Below the pieces are notes generated by a model, which worked only from the letters and a program-made list of their open reading frames with translations, was not told where the DNA came from and did not search any database. A program made the position numbers and the translations under genes. From NCBI GenBank assembly GCA_964036315.1, contig OZ038510.1, forward strand, positions 78,360,756 through 78,424,755: 64,000 nucleotides of DNA, given 5' to 3'. Position 1 is the stretch's first letter, and each line of letters opens with the position of its first letter. The DNA comes from Acanthosepion esculentum. Taxonomy: Eukaryota; Mollusca; Cephalopoda; Sepiida; Sepiidae. This document shows, piece after piece, positions 53,845 through 64,000 of this stretch.

Positions 53845-54310
53845 GGGTATGACGATAAACTACATCCGACAGCAAGGCCTTTCATCGGGAGATTGGAGGT
53901 TTCCAGAAGTGTTGAATCACTTCTTAATTACTGTAGTAGTACCTGTTAGGGTCCCAGCTATCGACAAAGAGTTCACCCCGAGACAAAAACAAAACACTTT
54001 GAAAGTATAAAAATATCTATTTATAGTAAAATTTCCAACTATACCTATTTATAGTAAAATTACTAAAAATACATTTTTAAAGCAAAATGACCAACAATAC
54101 ATTTTATAGTAGAATTACCAACAATACATTTTATAGCAAAATGACCAACAATACATTTTATCTAGTTAAAGGCATGCAATTGTGTTCAAACCATATTTAG
54201 TAGAAGCCTTAAAACTGTATTCAAAATATCTATATTTCGGCATTAAATAACCCTAGAGGTGTTGATATGCCGCTAAACAAAATCAACCAAACAACCAAAA
54301 CGAAATAACT
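53845..54310 (+). repeat. Retroelement head and 177-bp-type SINE-tail units, copy 2
   Basis: Head as at 38,545-38,720, then several short TATAGTAAAATT/ACCAACAATACA iterations and a tail hairpin at about 54,239-54,273. Confidence 0.65.
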
Positions 54311-54345
54311 TTTCCCTGACATTAATCCATATAAAATCCTACAGT

Positions 54346-55023
54346 TTCTTAAAGAATTAAATTATGTGAGCGTCACAGATGCAGATGTGGAGCCTCCATC
54401 GATGAGTTTGGTTTGCATCCTCTCTCCTGTCGTCGTAGTGCCGGCCGCTTTCCACGGCATGCAGCAATTAACGACATCATCAAAAGAGGTTTCGATGCAG
54501 TTGGGTTCCCTTCCCAAATCGAACCCGTAGGCCTCGACCGTGGTGATGGAAAGCGGCCGGATGGCATTACCATTTTCCCTCTTAAAATTGGGAAGTCGTT
54601 GATTTGGGATGTGACCTGTGCAGATACATTTTCGGCCGGTAATTTGATCAGGTCCGCGGTTGAGCCGGGGTTCGTCGCCCGAGACGCAGAGATAAAATAA
54701 AATAGCTAAATATTCTTCTCCTGCTGATAGATTTTTTTTTACTCCTGTGGCAGTGGAAACTTCAGGGGTTATTGGCCCTCGTTGGATGGTGTTCCTTCGG
54801 AGGATTGGCACGATTGCGTCTCGATTAAGGAACGAGCCTCGCGAAACGGAGTGGCTCTTGCAGCGTGTCTTACTGGCGACGGTTCGAGGTAATGCTTTCT
54901 CCATCATAGCGGCTGGCAGAGGATAGAAAAAATTGTTTATAGTTACGTTGTTCTGGAATTGTCATCATTGCTCGACTGAACTTGCTTTGTTTCAATGACT
55001 TTTGTTTTATTATTCTTAAAGAA
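54346..55023 (+). mobile_element. Retroelement insertion with 11-bp target duplication
   Basis: TTCTTAAAGAA flanks the insert at 54,346-54,356 and 55,013-55,023. Outside it, 54,310-54,345 plus 55,024-55,275 rebuild the uninterrupted repeat found at 29,490-29,765. The insert carries the C-terminal ORF described next and a 3' UTR ending near CAATGACTTTTGTTTTATTA. Sister insertions lie at 58,500-58,645 and 61,596-61,698. Confidence 0.8.
54390..54920 (+). pseudogene. Retroelement C-terminal domain, endonuclease-like
   Basis: Reads RRSAGRFPRHAAINDIIKRG, FDAVGFPSQIEPVGLDRGDG, KRPDGITIFPLKIGKSLIWD, VTCADTFSA; then a stop and, in another frame, VETSGVIGPRWMVFLRRIG, RNEPRETEWLLQRVLLATV and RGNAFSIIAAG. 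This domain pair is widespread at the C-terminus of animal reverse-transcriptase proteins. RPDG...WDVT fits the PD...D pattern of restriction-like endonucleases of R2-type elements (inference). The frame is broken around 54,700. Confidence 0.7.
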
Positions 55024-55275
55024 ATCAAACTGTATTCCAAAATATAACTTCAATAAATCTACAACATAAAACACACACATCACCACCTCTAGTAATTATG
55101 TCCACACAAACATGTATAGGCACAAAAGCTGAGTATCATCTACCATGTATTCAATTGTGAAAGCAGAATAACATATATCATATGTTTATTACTTCAAAAC
55201 TCCCAAAGAAGATTGAATTTCGGCATTAAATGACCCATAAGGATTGATGTGCCGTTAAACAAACAAAACAAACAA
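55024..55275 (+). repeat. Right half of interrupted repeat with SINE tail
   Basis: Continues the repeat of 29,540-29,765 and ends in hairpin CGGCATTAAATGACCC...GTGCCG (55,220-55,254). Confidence 0.7.
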
Positions 55276-56810
<1,535 letters not shown>

Positions 56811-56811
<1 letters not shown>

Positions 56812-57103
56812 AGAAATATAGTTTTAAGGTGTGTTATATTTATGGGATAAAGTGCTCAATATCAGAGATAGAGCATATGTAAATATAAATATAAAAGTGA
56901 ACATTGAAGTCAACACTCAGAGGCGAAAGGCTGTTTCATGCTGGACGTAAACGTCAGGCCGCCTGAGATAATGGCAGAGCGTATAATGTTTTTGTTTTTT
57001 TAATAGCCCATTATTTATGAGGTAGTGGCTGCGAGAGACATTGCGTCCAGCATGAAACAGCCTGTCGCCTCTGAGTGTTGACTTCAATGTTCACTTTTAT
57101 ATT
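56811..57103. ncRNA. Family A palindrome with captured spacer
   Basis: Left arm (minus) 56,811-56,965 holds the family tail and a mutated hammerhead (CTGACGT for CTGACGA, TTTC for TGTC). Right arm (plus) 57,040-57,103 holds the second half from ATTGCGTCCAGCATGAAACA. The spacer 56,962-57,040 is an inverted copy of 56,033-56,120. Ends in (TA)n. Confidence 0.7.
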
Positions 57104-57125
57104 TATATATATATATATATATATA

Positions 57126-57545
57126 ATTGTGTGTGTATGTATTTCATTGAATGATATAGATATATTATGTCTATATTTATACTGACCCTTTCCAGTAGTC
57201 TAATCAGTTTCTTGATATTAAGGAAGGCGCCGTAGTTTTTTGTTTTTTTTGTTTTTTTTTCCTATCTAAGTATTTGTTTTACAAAAAATTTCGTGGCTAC
57301 AACGGATAAATTTAAAATGTCCTTCTGGTTGGGGGATTCTCATTTCTTCTTTGCCACCTTCATTACATCATAGCTAACAATATATACTTGCGTACCATGC
57401 GACTTTTGAAGACCTTGTTTCGAAGCTAATTTTAAGGAGGTCGCATCATACATGAGATATAAAATTAGCATATGTACTGCTGGTCCTGTTTACGCCGTTG
57501 ACCAAACTATATATCCATTTACTGTAGCCAAAATTACATTGTATT
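57126..57545. other. No recognised gene
   Basis: Begins with a TTTCATTGAAT end similar to family F; the rest is unassigned. Confidence 0.35.
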
Positions 57546-57549
57546 TAAA

Positions 57550-57900
57550 ATAAACATGATTTTAATAAAACTGATGTTTTACTTAACTGTATCAATAATA
57601 ATGCACGTAATATTCACATATTCGTATCGTATTATGAAGCGCAAACATCGCAAATATGCATCTTTTCCATAGTTTACGTTTATAAGATGTTCAGTTGTTC
57701 GGTTGTTCATGGCTGTATGCGTTTACGCAATGAGTATAGCGTTACTAACGATACTTTTATCTCTCTCTTTTACTTTTTGAACTTATTTAACTAGATGGGA
57801 TAAATAAATAGAGGAAAAGAGATTGTATTTTGGTCTCCCGAAGAAACCCGAAATATATACACGGGATACATGATAAAATCATTTTTATGAGTGAAAATTG
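57550..57900. repeat. Direct repeat, copy 1 (empty site)
   Basis: Repeated at 58,280-58,790. It contains the uninterrupted ACGATACTTTT target at 57,748-57,758. Confidence 0.85.
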
Positions 57901-57904
57901 GGGT

Positions 57905-58275
57905 TCACGTGTTACACGAGTATATACGGTATATATTCTCATGTATAGCCAGCTTGACAGTGAACAAAGGACTGTAGGACGTCCGTGGCTCAGCTATAAA
58001 GACAAGATAAAGAGTAACTCTCTCAAATGTGCCTGATTCTAACTTCGAACGAATTCCCTGGATAGAAATTATTGGAGATGTTTGTGCTGGGTTTTTATCA
58101 GAAATTTCGAAATCTGTCGTATTGACCGACTAAGATGACATGGCGAAATGCATCAGCAAATATTTCTGTTGTTATGACCCGAGATCCTTGCTTTTGCACA
58201 ATATGTAATCTTCTATGCAGGTCACTAGCAGGACTGAAGTGTCACATAAGACACAAGCATAAAAACTGAATGAGG
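57905..58275 (+). pseudogene. LINE C-terminal fragment with zinc finger
   Basis: Reads YSQLDSEQRTVGRPWLSYKD, KIKSNSLKC and, in another frame at 58,190-58,270, FCTICNLLCRSLAGLKCH then IRHKHKN. GRPxLRYKDxxKxxLK followed by a C-x2-C...H-x3-H finger is the usual C-terminus of an abundant animal LINE type with the SECWT/LEATExWF segments. Frameshifted and short. Confidence 0.65.
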
Positions 58276-58279
58276 TTAA

Positions 58280-58790
58280 AATTAATATGAATTTGATAAA
58301 ACTGATTTTTTTACTTAACTGGATACAAAATGTAATGCATGTAATATTCACATATTAGAATCTTGTTATAAAATACAAACATAGCGAATATGCATCTTTT
58401 CCATAGTTTACGTTTATAAGATGTTTAACTCTTTCTCGTTCGGTTGTTTATGGCTGTACGCGTTTACGCAATGAGTATAGCGTTACTAACGATACTTTTT
58501 TTATGCTTAAATTGCGTGCCTTTATTTAAATCTTTGAAACAAAAAATTGACTAAAAGTTTACCCTTTCAATAAACTTATAGTACAATAATTAAAATAATT
58601 AATAATAACAAAACAAAAGTCATTGAAACAAAGCAAGTTCAGTCGACGATACTTTTATCATTGTCTTTTACTTTTCGAACTTATTTAACTAGATGGGATA
58701 AAGAGATAGAGGAAAAGAGGTTAGTCTATTGTGATTTGGTCTCTCAAGAAAGGAACTCGCATGATACACGAGATACATGATAAAATAATT
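58280..58790. repeat. Direct repeat, copy 2 (filled site)
   Basis: Second copy of 57,550-57,900, split by the insertion at 58,500-58,645. Confidence 0.85.
58500..58645 (-). mobile_element. 5'-truncated retroelement insertion
   Basis: 146 bp flanked by ACGATACTTTT at 58,489-58,499 and 58,646-58,656. On the minus strand it starts CGACTGAACTTGCTTTG and TTTCAATGACTTTTG, matching the 3' UTR at 54,973-55,005, then a longer AT-rich tail. The sister copy of the flanks at 57,748 lacks it. Confidence 0.85.
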
Positions 58791-59088
58791 TTTAACTTAT
58801 TTAAATAGAAGATGGGTAGGTTAGGATCTTTTGTGTGTGCGTACATTTATTTAAAAAGAACCAAGTAATGATGTAAGTTCAATGATCATCTTCCATTCTT
58901 TGTCGGCAGCAGCGGGCTGGACGACTATGTTACGTGTACTACAGCCTGTGTCCCGCGTGCAGAGAGCCTTTGGTTCCCGTGCCAATAGATCCTGCTTTCT
59001 GTATTGGTAGACCGTGGTTAATGGATCGGCAAACATTGGTCCGAGAACCGGCAAGCTTTTATTCACGTTCTGGTTCTTTCTTAATATC
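58791..59088. other. No recognised gene
   Basis: A small GC-richer part (58,900-59,060) without known motif. Confidence 0.3.
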
Positions 59089-59620
59089 TTCTCTACCCTT
59101 CTTCCTTCCTTCCTTCCTTCCTTCCTCTCTTCCTTCCTTCCTTTCTTAATATTTTTCGTCTTTTTCATTTTCTTTCTCTCTTTCTTTAACCTACTTATTT
59201 CATTCTTTCTTCATCACTCCGCACTTTTTCTTTATTTCTCCGTTAATATTTCCAACTCTTCTTTTTTTTCTTCCTTTATTTACTTCATTTCCGTTCATTT
59301 CGATTTTCCTCTTTCTTTCTTTCTTTCTTTCTTTCACCTGCTTATTTCATTCTTTAGTTATCTCTCCGCACTCTTTCTTTCTTTCTCAATCTTTTCATAT
59401 TCTTTCTTTCTTTCGTTCGTTCGTTCATATGCTTATTTCATTCTTTTTTAATCTCTCCCCACTCTTTCGTTCTTAATATCTGCATGCTCATTCTTTCTTT
59501 CTTTCTTTCTTTCTCCTGCTTATTTCATTCTTTCTTTATCTTTACGCGCACTTTCTTTCATAATATTTTCTTTCTTTTATTATTAATATTTCTTTATTCT
59601 TTCTTTCTGACATGTAAATC
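59089..59620. repeat. Pyrimidine-rich (CTTT)n/(CCTT)n region
   Basis: Plus strand is T/C-rich with (CCTT)n at 59,097-59,143 and (CTTT)n blocks at about 59,310-59,335, 59,400-59,415 and 59,491-59,512. Phe/Ser/Leu-rich frames here are by-products. It could form triplex DNA. Confidence 0.8.
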
Positions 59621-60539
59621 TGTGCTACTGAACTGCATATTTAATGTCGCCCATATTAAATCGCAGAATCAAAATATCTACAGGTTTATATGATAAGAAA
59701 AGAATACACGAAAACATAATAAAAACAAAATGTTAGCGTCGTAGCCTTTGTGCCGTAATTAAGATGAAAGATCAAAGTTTTTTTATGTCATTTCTTTTTC
59801 ATTTTTACAACCTTGTAAATTTTGCTTGAAAAATTTTGCTTTAAAACCTTCGAAATTTTTTTTTTTTTTTTTTTTTTAGCTGCAAAGCGAGACCGTAAAT
59901 TTATACTGGATCTCTCGTAGAAATCCAGAAAACTTCTGGGAGCCGTTTCTCCCAAAAGTGTATAAAATTGAGTACATAAAAATAGAACGATTACAAAATT
60001 GTCGCATTGCTGCGATTTGTAAATTGTCTATAATAACGTAGTGGTGATTTATTAACCAATGAATGCTTGTTGTTGTATGAGATTTGTATCTGTGTATGTA
60101 TGTATCTGTGTGCGATATAGATCTGCACACAATCATTTTGATTCCACTTTGAAATACAGCAAAGTATTATTACTTAGGGAAAATAGATAACTCGGCAAAA
60201 ACGGCCTGAAAATTAATGAAAAAATTTTTCTTCGTGTTAAATGTATATTTCATTATTTAGAAGAAACACTAAAGTATTTTTGGAATATTTTTTGAAATTT
60301 TTTAATCATTCTTAGCATGTCTTAAATTTTAGTTAAAAATCTTGTTTACGAAATATCGAACAAAAACTCGATATCACACATTTTTTTTTTTTTTAATTTT
60401 GATTTTTGAAAAATAAGTTAAATTACTTGTTTAAAAATCGTTTAAAAATTTAATTATACGTTTTTCAAAATTTATTCAAAGAAATTTATTTAAAATATTT
60501 TGAAAGAAACTTTTACTTACTTTCTTCGTAGAAAAATGT
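59621..60539. other. No recognised gene
   Basis: AT-rich with long A and T runs; nothing recognised. Confidence 0.4.
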
Positions 60540-60825
60540 TGTTTAAAATAAAAGGAAAATATTAAATTTAATCTATTAACTTAGAAATAAAACTAAAATT
60601 AAAGCGTCTAAAAAGACTTTTCGTTTATCAAAATGCATTTTAAACATTAGATATCGATATTTTATTGTTTTCTGGCGGGTTGGATAACAATTTTTTTTTT
60701 TAATTTTAGAAAATTGTTTGCATTTTTTAATTCAAGGGGAAGAACTCTTCCTTTATTAGTTATGACTTACCGTTGTTATCTCCCACGAATGAAAAACTCT
60801 GATGACTGAAAATGTTTTATTACAC
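60540..60825. repeat. Direct repeat, copy 1 (empty site)
   Basis: Repeated at 61,330-61,595 with divergence (shared AAATAAAACTAAAATT and AGAAAATTGTTTGC). It ends in TTTTATTACACTCTTCTTCT, the uninterrupted counterpart of the insertion point at 61,596. Confidence 0.7.
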
Positions 60826-61190
60826 TCTTCTTCTGAGTCGCGTCCCTGCAAGAGATAGGCGATCAAGGCTCTCCACAACTTCCTATCCCTTGTAACCCTT
60901 AGTAATTTTTCTCCGTTCTGTAATGCTTCCGCTTTCTATACCGCCATCTTTTAAGACAAGCCCGTCCGGCTCGATCTCTTACCCTCTATAAGCTCCCTTT
61001 CTTCGTTATACGCTCAAGGAATTTAATCTCCTTGTTTTCTGATTCTGACTAGAAGTGTTCATTCTATTGCGATTTTCTTCAAGTCTTCCTTGTTGCTAAT
61101 TCTCTCTATCCATGGAATTCTAATTTTCCTTCTGAATAGACTCATTGCTGTTGCCTCCAGTTTTCTCCTCCTCTTCTTTGAGAAGTTTTC
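60826..61190 (-). pseudogene. Endonuclease-RT LINE fragment (family 5)
   Basis: Minus strand reads RRKLEATAMSLFRRKIRIPW then RISNKEDLKK, matching LEATExWFYRRMxRIPWTExVxNEExL. Further 3' (60,870-60,990) it fits the RRQLxFxGHIMRK/GKRxRGR region only loosely. Dead copy. Confidence 0.6.
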
Positions 61191-61329
61191 GTTTTAATAA
61201 AACGGATTATGTTTTCTTGACAAATGTGTCAATATGGACGAATTTCTATCAATATTACTGATAAGCAGAAAAATGAGATTCCAATCAATTTGATTTCGTT
61301 TTGAAATGCAACAAAGTATTTTTGCTTAT

Positions 61330-61595
61330 TGGAAATATTCGATTTAATCTATTAGCTTGGAGATAAAACTAAAATTGAAATATCAAGAAAGACTTTCCGC
61401 TTATCAAAACGCCTTTAAACCAGTTATGTCTCCTATTTTATTGTTTTGAGTTTTTTTTAGCAATTTTTTTTAAACTAAAAGTTACTAGAAAATTGTTTGC
61501 CTTTTCTAATAAAGGGAGAGAACTCTCCCGGTACTCGTTACGTCATTCTAGGTTATCTCCCAAAATTCTGATTACGGAAAATATTTTATTACTAT
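61330..61595. repeat. Direct repeat, copy 2 (filled site)
   Basis: Partner of 60,540-60,825. Confidence 0.7.
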
Positions 61596-61698
61596 TTCTC
61601 CATCATAGCGGCTGGCAGAGAATAGAAAAAATTGTTTATAGTTACGTTGTTCTGGAATTGTCATCATTGGTCGACTGAACTTGCTTTGTTTCAATGAC
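61596..61698 (+). mobile_element. 5'-truncated retroelement insertion
   Basis: 103 bp, near-identical to 54,903-55,003 (CATCATAGCGGCTGGCAGAG to CAATGAC). Flanked by TTTTATTACTAT at 61,584-61,595 and 61,699-61,710. The exact edges are ambiguous by a few T. Confidence 0.8.
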
Positions 61699-61710
61699 TT
61701 TTATTACTAT

Positions 61711-62245
61711 CTTCTTTTATTTAATTTTTTCATTCTCTCTAGCTGGTTAAAATTTTGTATTTTTTGCGCCGGTGAGTGGATTAAATTTTTTGAATTTCAG
61801 CATCTTTTTTTGGTGTTAAAACCGTTTTTTTATCGTAAGAATTTCCAAAAAAAAAAAAAAAAAAAACAATTGTTGGATATTAATGAAATCATGTTTGAAT
61901 TTTTTTTTTTAATATTTTACCCTCGCTGCCACCAGTACTTAATTTAATTTTATGAAATTTAGAGAATTTCAGCTTCTTATTAATTAAAACCACGTCCTCC
62001 TGTTGAACTTAAACCATCCATTTGTTATTGAGAAGCACCGAAAATCTGCTCTGAATCATAAATTAAGAAAATTAAATCAAATTGACATTATTTAATTAGA
62101 AAAAGCTTTTAGTTGCTTTTATAAATAAGATTTATTAAGCACACTATTGTCTTAAAAAAATGTTTTTCAATGAATAATGAATTTTTACAAGAACATTTTT
62201 CGTTAGAAAAATTTATAAAGTTTTAAATTCTGCATAAATGTCAGT
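61711..62245. other. No recognised gene
   Basis: AT-rich; an A run at about 61,845-61,866. Confidence 0.4.
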
Positions 62246-62319
62246 CTTTTACATGATATTTTAAAATGAAAAACTGCATGGCCTGTGTCTCCCCCCATAA
62301 AATAATTTATTTCTTCAGA

Positions 62320-62760
62320 GTTATCGTTAATGACCAAAAATCTCAAAGCATGACAAATCATCAGCATCTATTTCAATAGAAGCAGAGTAAGTTTTCATTT
62401 TGTCACTTTTTCCAACACAATGTATAACTATTACGATTTTATGAACAAGACTTTCTTTGTATGGTCGCAGTTTCAGTGTGTATTTATGCACGACAATGTT
62501 TCTTCTCATGTATCTAAGCTTACCCATGAATTCTTTGAGCATAAAAGATTTACAGGAGAGAAGATAATGGAATAGCCACCATCAAGTCCTGATCTGAATC
62601 CGATCGAAAATCTATGGTGACTTATGAAGATGAAATTATATGAAGGTGGCCAACAATATAACAGCAAAGCAAACCTATGAGAAGCAATTAAATGTACCAT
62701 GTCGGAAATTGAATTTGCTGAAGTAAAAAAAATGTAGAGGATTCAAAGACTTATCATATG
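62320..62760 (+). pseudogene. Tc1-like transposase C-terminal remnant
   Basis: Frames give MHDNVSSHVSKLTHEFFEHK, then PPSSPDLNPIENLW and LMKMKLYEGGQQYNSKANL, EAIKCTMSEIEF, VKKM. HDN..H, W(P)xxSPDLNPIENLW and the following helix are the second and third catalytic blocks of a Tc1-type DDE transposase. Stops replace two Trp codons and one more; the N-terminal and first D regions are missing. Pseudogene. Confidence 0.8.
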
Positions 62761-63022
62761 TGTTTTTTATTTGTTCTGTTATAGGTGTTGATTCATTTTT
62801 GATGTTTTTATTAGCTTTTTATTGAAGTAAAATGGGATTATTTGATTCTGCATAATAACTTCAGACAGCATTTGTTTTTCAAATAACTTCAATAGAACAT
62901 AGTAATACTACATAAAATTTTAACTCAGGCTTTTTTTTATATCTAAATTGATTGCTTAAAATTTAACAATTTTTTTCAAACCAAATTTGAATTATTGAAG
63001 TTTATATGATTTGCTTAATAAC
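62761..63022. other. No recognised gene
   Basis: AT-rich, ending in a (GA)n tract at 63,023-63,040. Confidence 0.4.
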
Positions 63023-63039
63023 GAGAGAGAGAGAGAGAG

Positions 63040-64000
63040 GATATTTAAAGATTCACAGGACTGAACAAAATATGCCATCATTTTGGACGGCCTGGCTAAA
63101 CTAGTATATTTATATATTTAAAGACTCACATGTGAAAACCTCCTAATAATAGTAAGGACTGAACAAAATATGCCATCATTTTGGACGGCCTGGGTAAACT
63201 AGTATATTTCTATATATAAAGACTCACATGTGAAAACCTTCTAATAATAGTAAGGACTGAACAAAATATGCCATCATTTTGGACGGCCTGGGTAAACTAG
63301 TATATTTATATATTTAAAGACTCACATGTGAAAACCTTCTAATAATAGTAAGGACTGAACAAAATATGCCATCATTTTGGACGGCCTGGGTAAACTAGTA
63401 TATTTATATATTTAAAGACTCACATGTGAAAACCTTCTAATAATAGTAAGGACTGAACAAAATATGCCATCATTTTGGACGGCATGGGTAAACTAGTATA
63501 TTTGTATATTTAAAGACTCACATGTGAAAACCTTCTAATAATAGTAAGGACTGAACAAAATATGCCATAATTTTGGACGGCCTGGGTAAACTAGTATATT
63601 TGTATATTTAAAGACTTACATGTGAAAACCTTCTAATAATAGTAAGGACTGAACAAAATGTGCCATCATTTTGGACGGCATGGGTAAACTAGTATATTTA
63701 TATATTTAAAGACTCACATGTGAAAACCTCCTAATAATAGTAAGGACTGAACAAAATATGCCATCATTTTGGACGGCCTGGGTAAACTAGTATATTTATA
63801 TATTTAAAGACTCACATGTGAAAACCTTCTAATAATAGTAAGGACTGAACAAAATATGCCATCATTTTGGACGGCCTGGGTAAACTAGTATATTTATATA
63901 TTTAAAGACTCACATGTGAAAACCTTCTAATAATGGTAAGGACTGAACAAAATATGCCATAATTTTGGACGGCATGGGTAAACTAGTATATTTGTATATT
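63040..64000. repeat. 98-bp satellite, about 9.7 copies, open-ended
   Basis: AAGGACTGAACAAAATATGCC at 63,154, 63,252, 63,350 and on in exact 98-bp steps to the window end. Units differ at a few sites only (GCCTGGG/GCATGGG, TTTATAT/TTTGTAT, CCATCAT/CCATAAT). The first unit lacks the CTCCTAATAATAG part. The array continues beyond the window. Confidence 0.95.

Noticed and set aside
54362..54907. 181-codon minus-strand frame
   Set aside because: Shadow of the plus-strand retroelement C-terminal domain, which shows recognisable motifs.
59014..59451. 145-codon Phe/Ser/Leu-rich frame
   Set aside because: Runs through the pyrimidine-rich (CTTT)n region; low complexity.

Overview
This is an AT-rich, repeat-dense eukaryotic (metazoan) window. 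No intact host protein-coding gene, functional rRNA or convincing functional tRNA was recognised. Every coding-like stretch I could place is a decayed fragment of a transposable element. The mix of non-LTR retroelement 3' ends, tRNA- and 5S-derived SINEs, Tc1/mariner and hAT MITEs, long (TA)n/(GATA)n tracts and hammerhead-bearing palindromes suggests a mollusc, most likely a coleoid cephalopod such as an octopus. That assignment is inference from repeat style, not a database match.

Layout. 0-9 kb: LINE ends, (TA)n tracts and the first palindromes with hammerhead-like cores (3.2-4.1 kb), mariner and hAT MITE remnants. 9-20 kb: LINE C-terminal fragments, a 119-bp tandem repeat, tandem 5'-truncated R2-like retroelement ends separated by ATT repeats, a pair of LTR-like repeats, and an internally deleted mariner (18.9-19.8 kb). 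20-30 kb: a hAT MITE, foldback modules, a 0.9-kb GATA array, two tRNA-Ser-like pseudogenes in a duplicated block, a SINE, and promoter-plus-hammerhead units (24.7 and 29.2 kb). 30-42.5 kb: a second LINE family, a tandem tRNA-SINE cluster, a second hammerhead family (34.3 kb), a MITE, a DUF4817-like fragment, a LINE with a 160-bp triplication, a 177-bp SINE-tail tandem array and tandem LINE 3' UTRs. 42.56-51.94 kb: one ~9.4-kb satellite with a 32-bp period. 52-64 kb: a 5S/tRNA hybrid SINE, a retroelement end with a PD...D endonuclease-like domain and two short sister insertions, a palindrome that captured nearby DNA, a Tc1-like remnant, and a 98-bp satellite running off the end.

Most notable points: (1) several sequence-unrelated palindromes, mostly bounded by (TA)n or (TG)n, carry hammerhead-ribozyme-like cores at their centres, and one family also has a TATA box at fixed spacing, as expected for Penelope-like pseudo-LTRs; (2) the 32-bp satellite carries AATAAA in nearly every unit on one strand and is stop-free in all three frames on the other; (3) three insertions of one retroelement family each have an 11-12 bp target duplication and a matching empty site elsewhere in the window.
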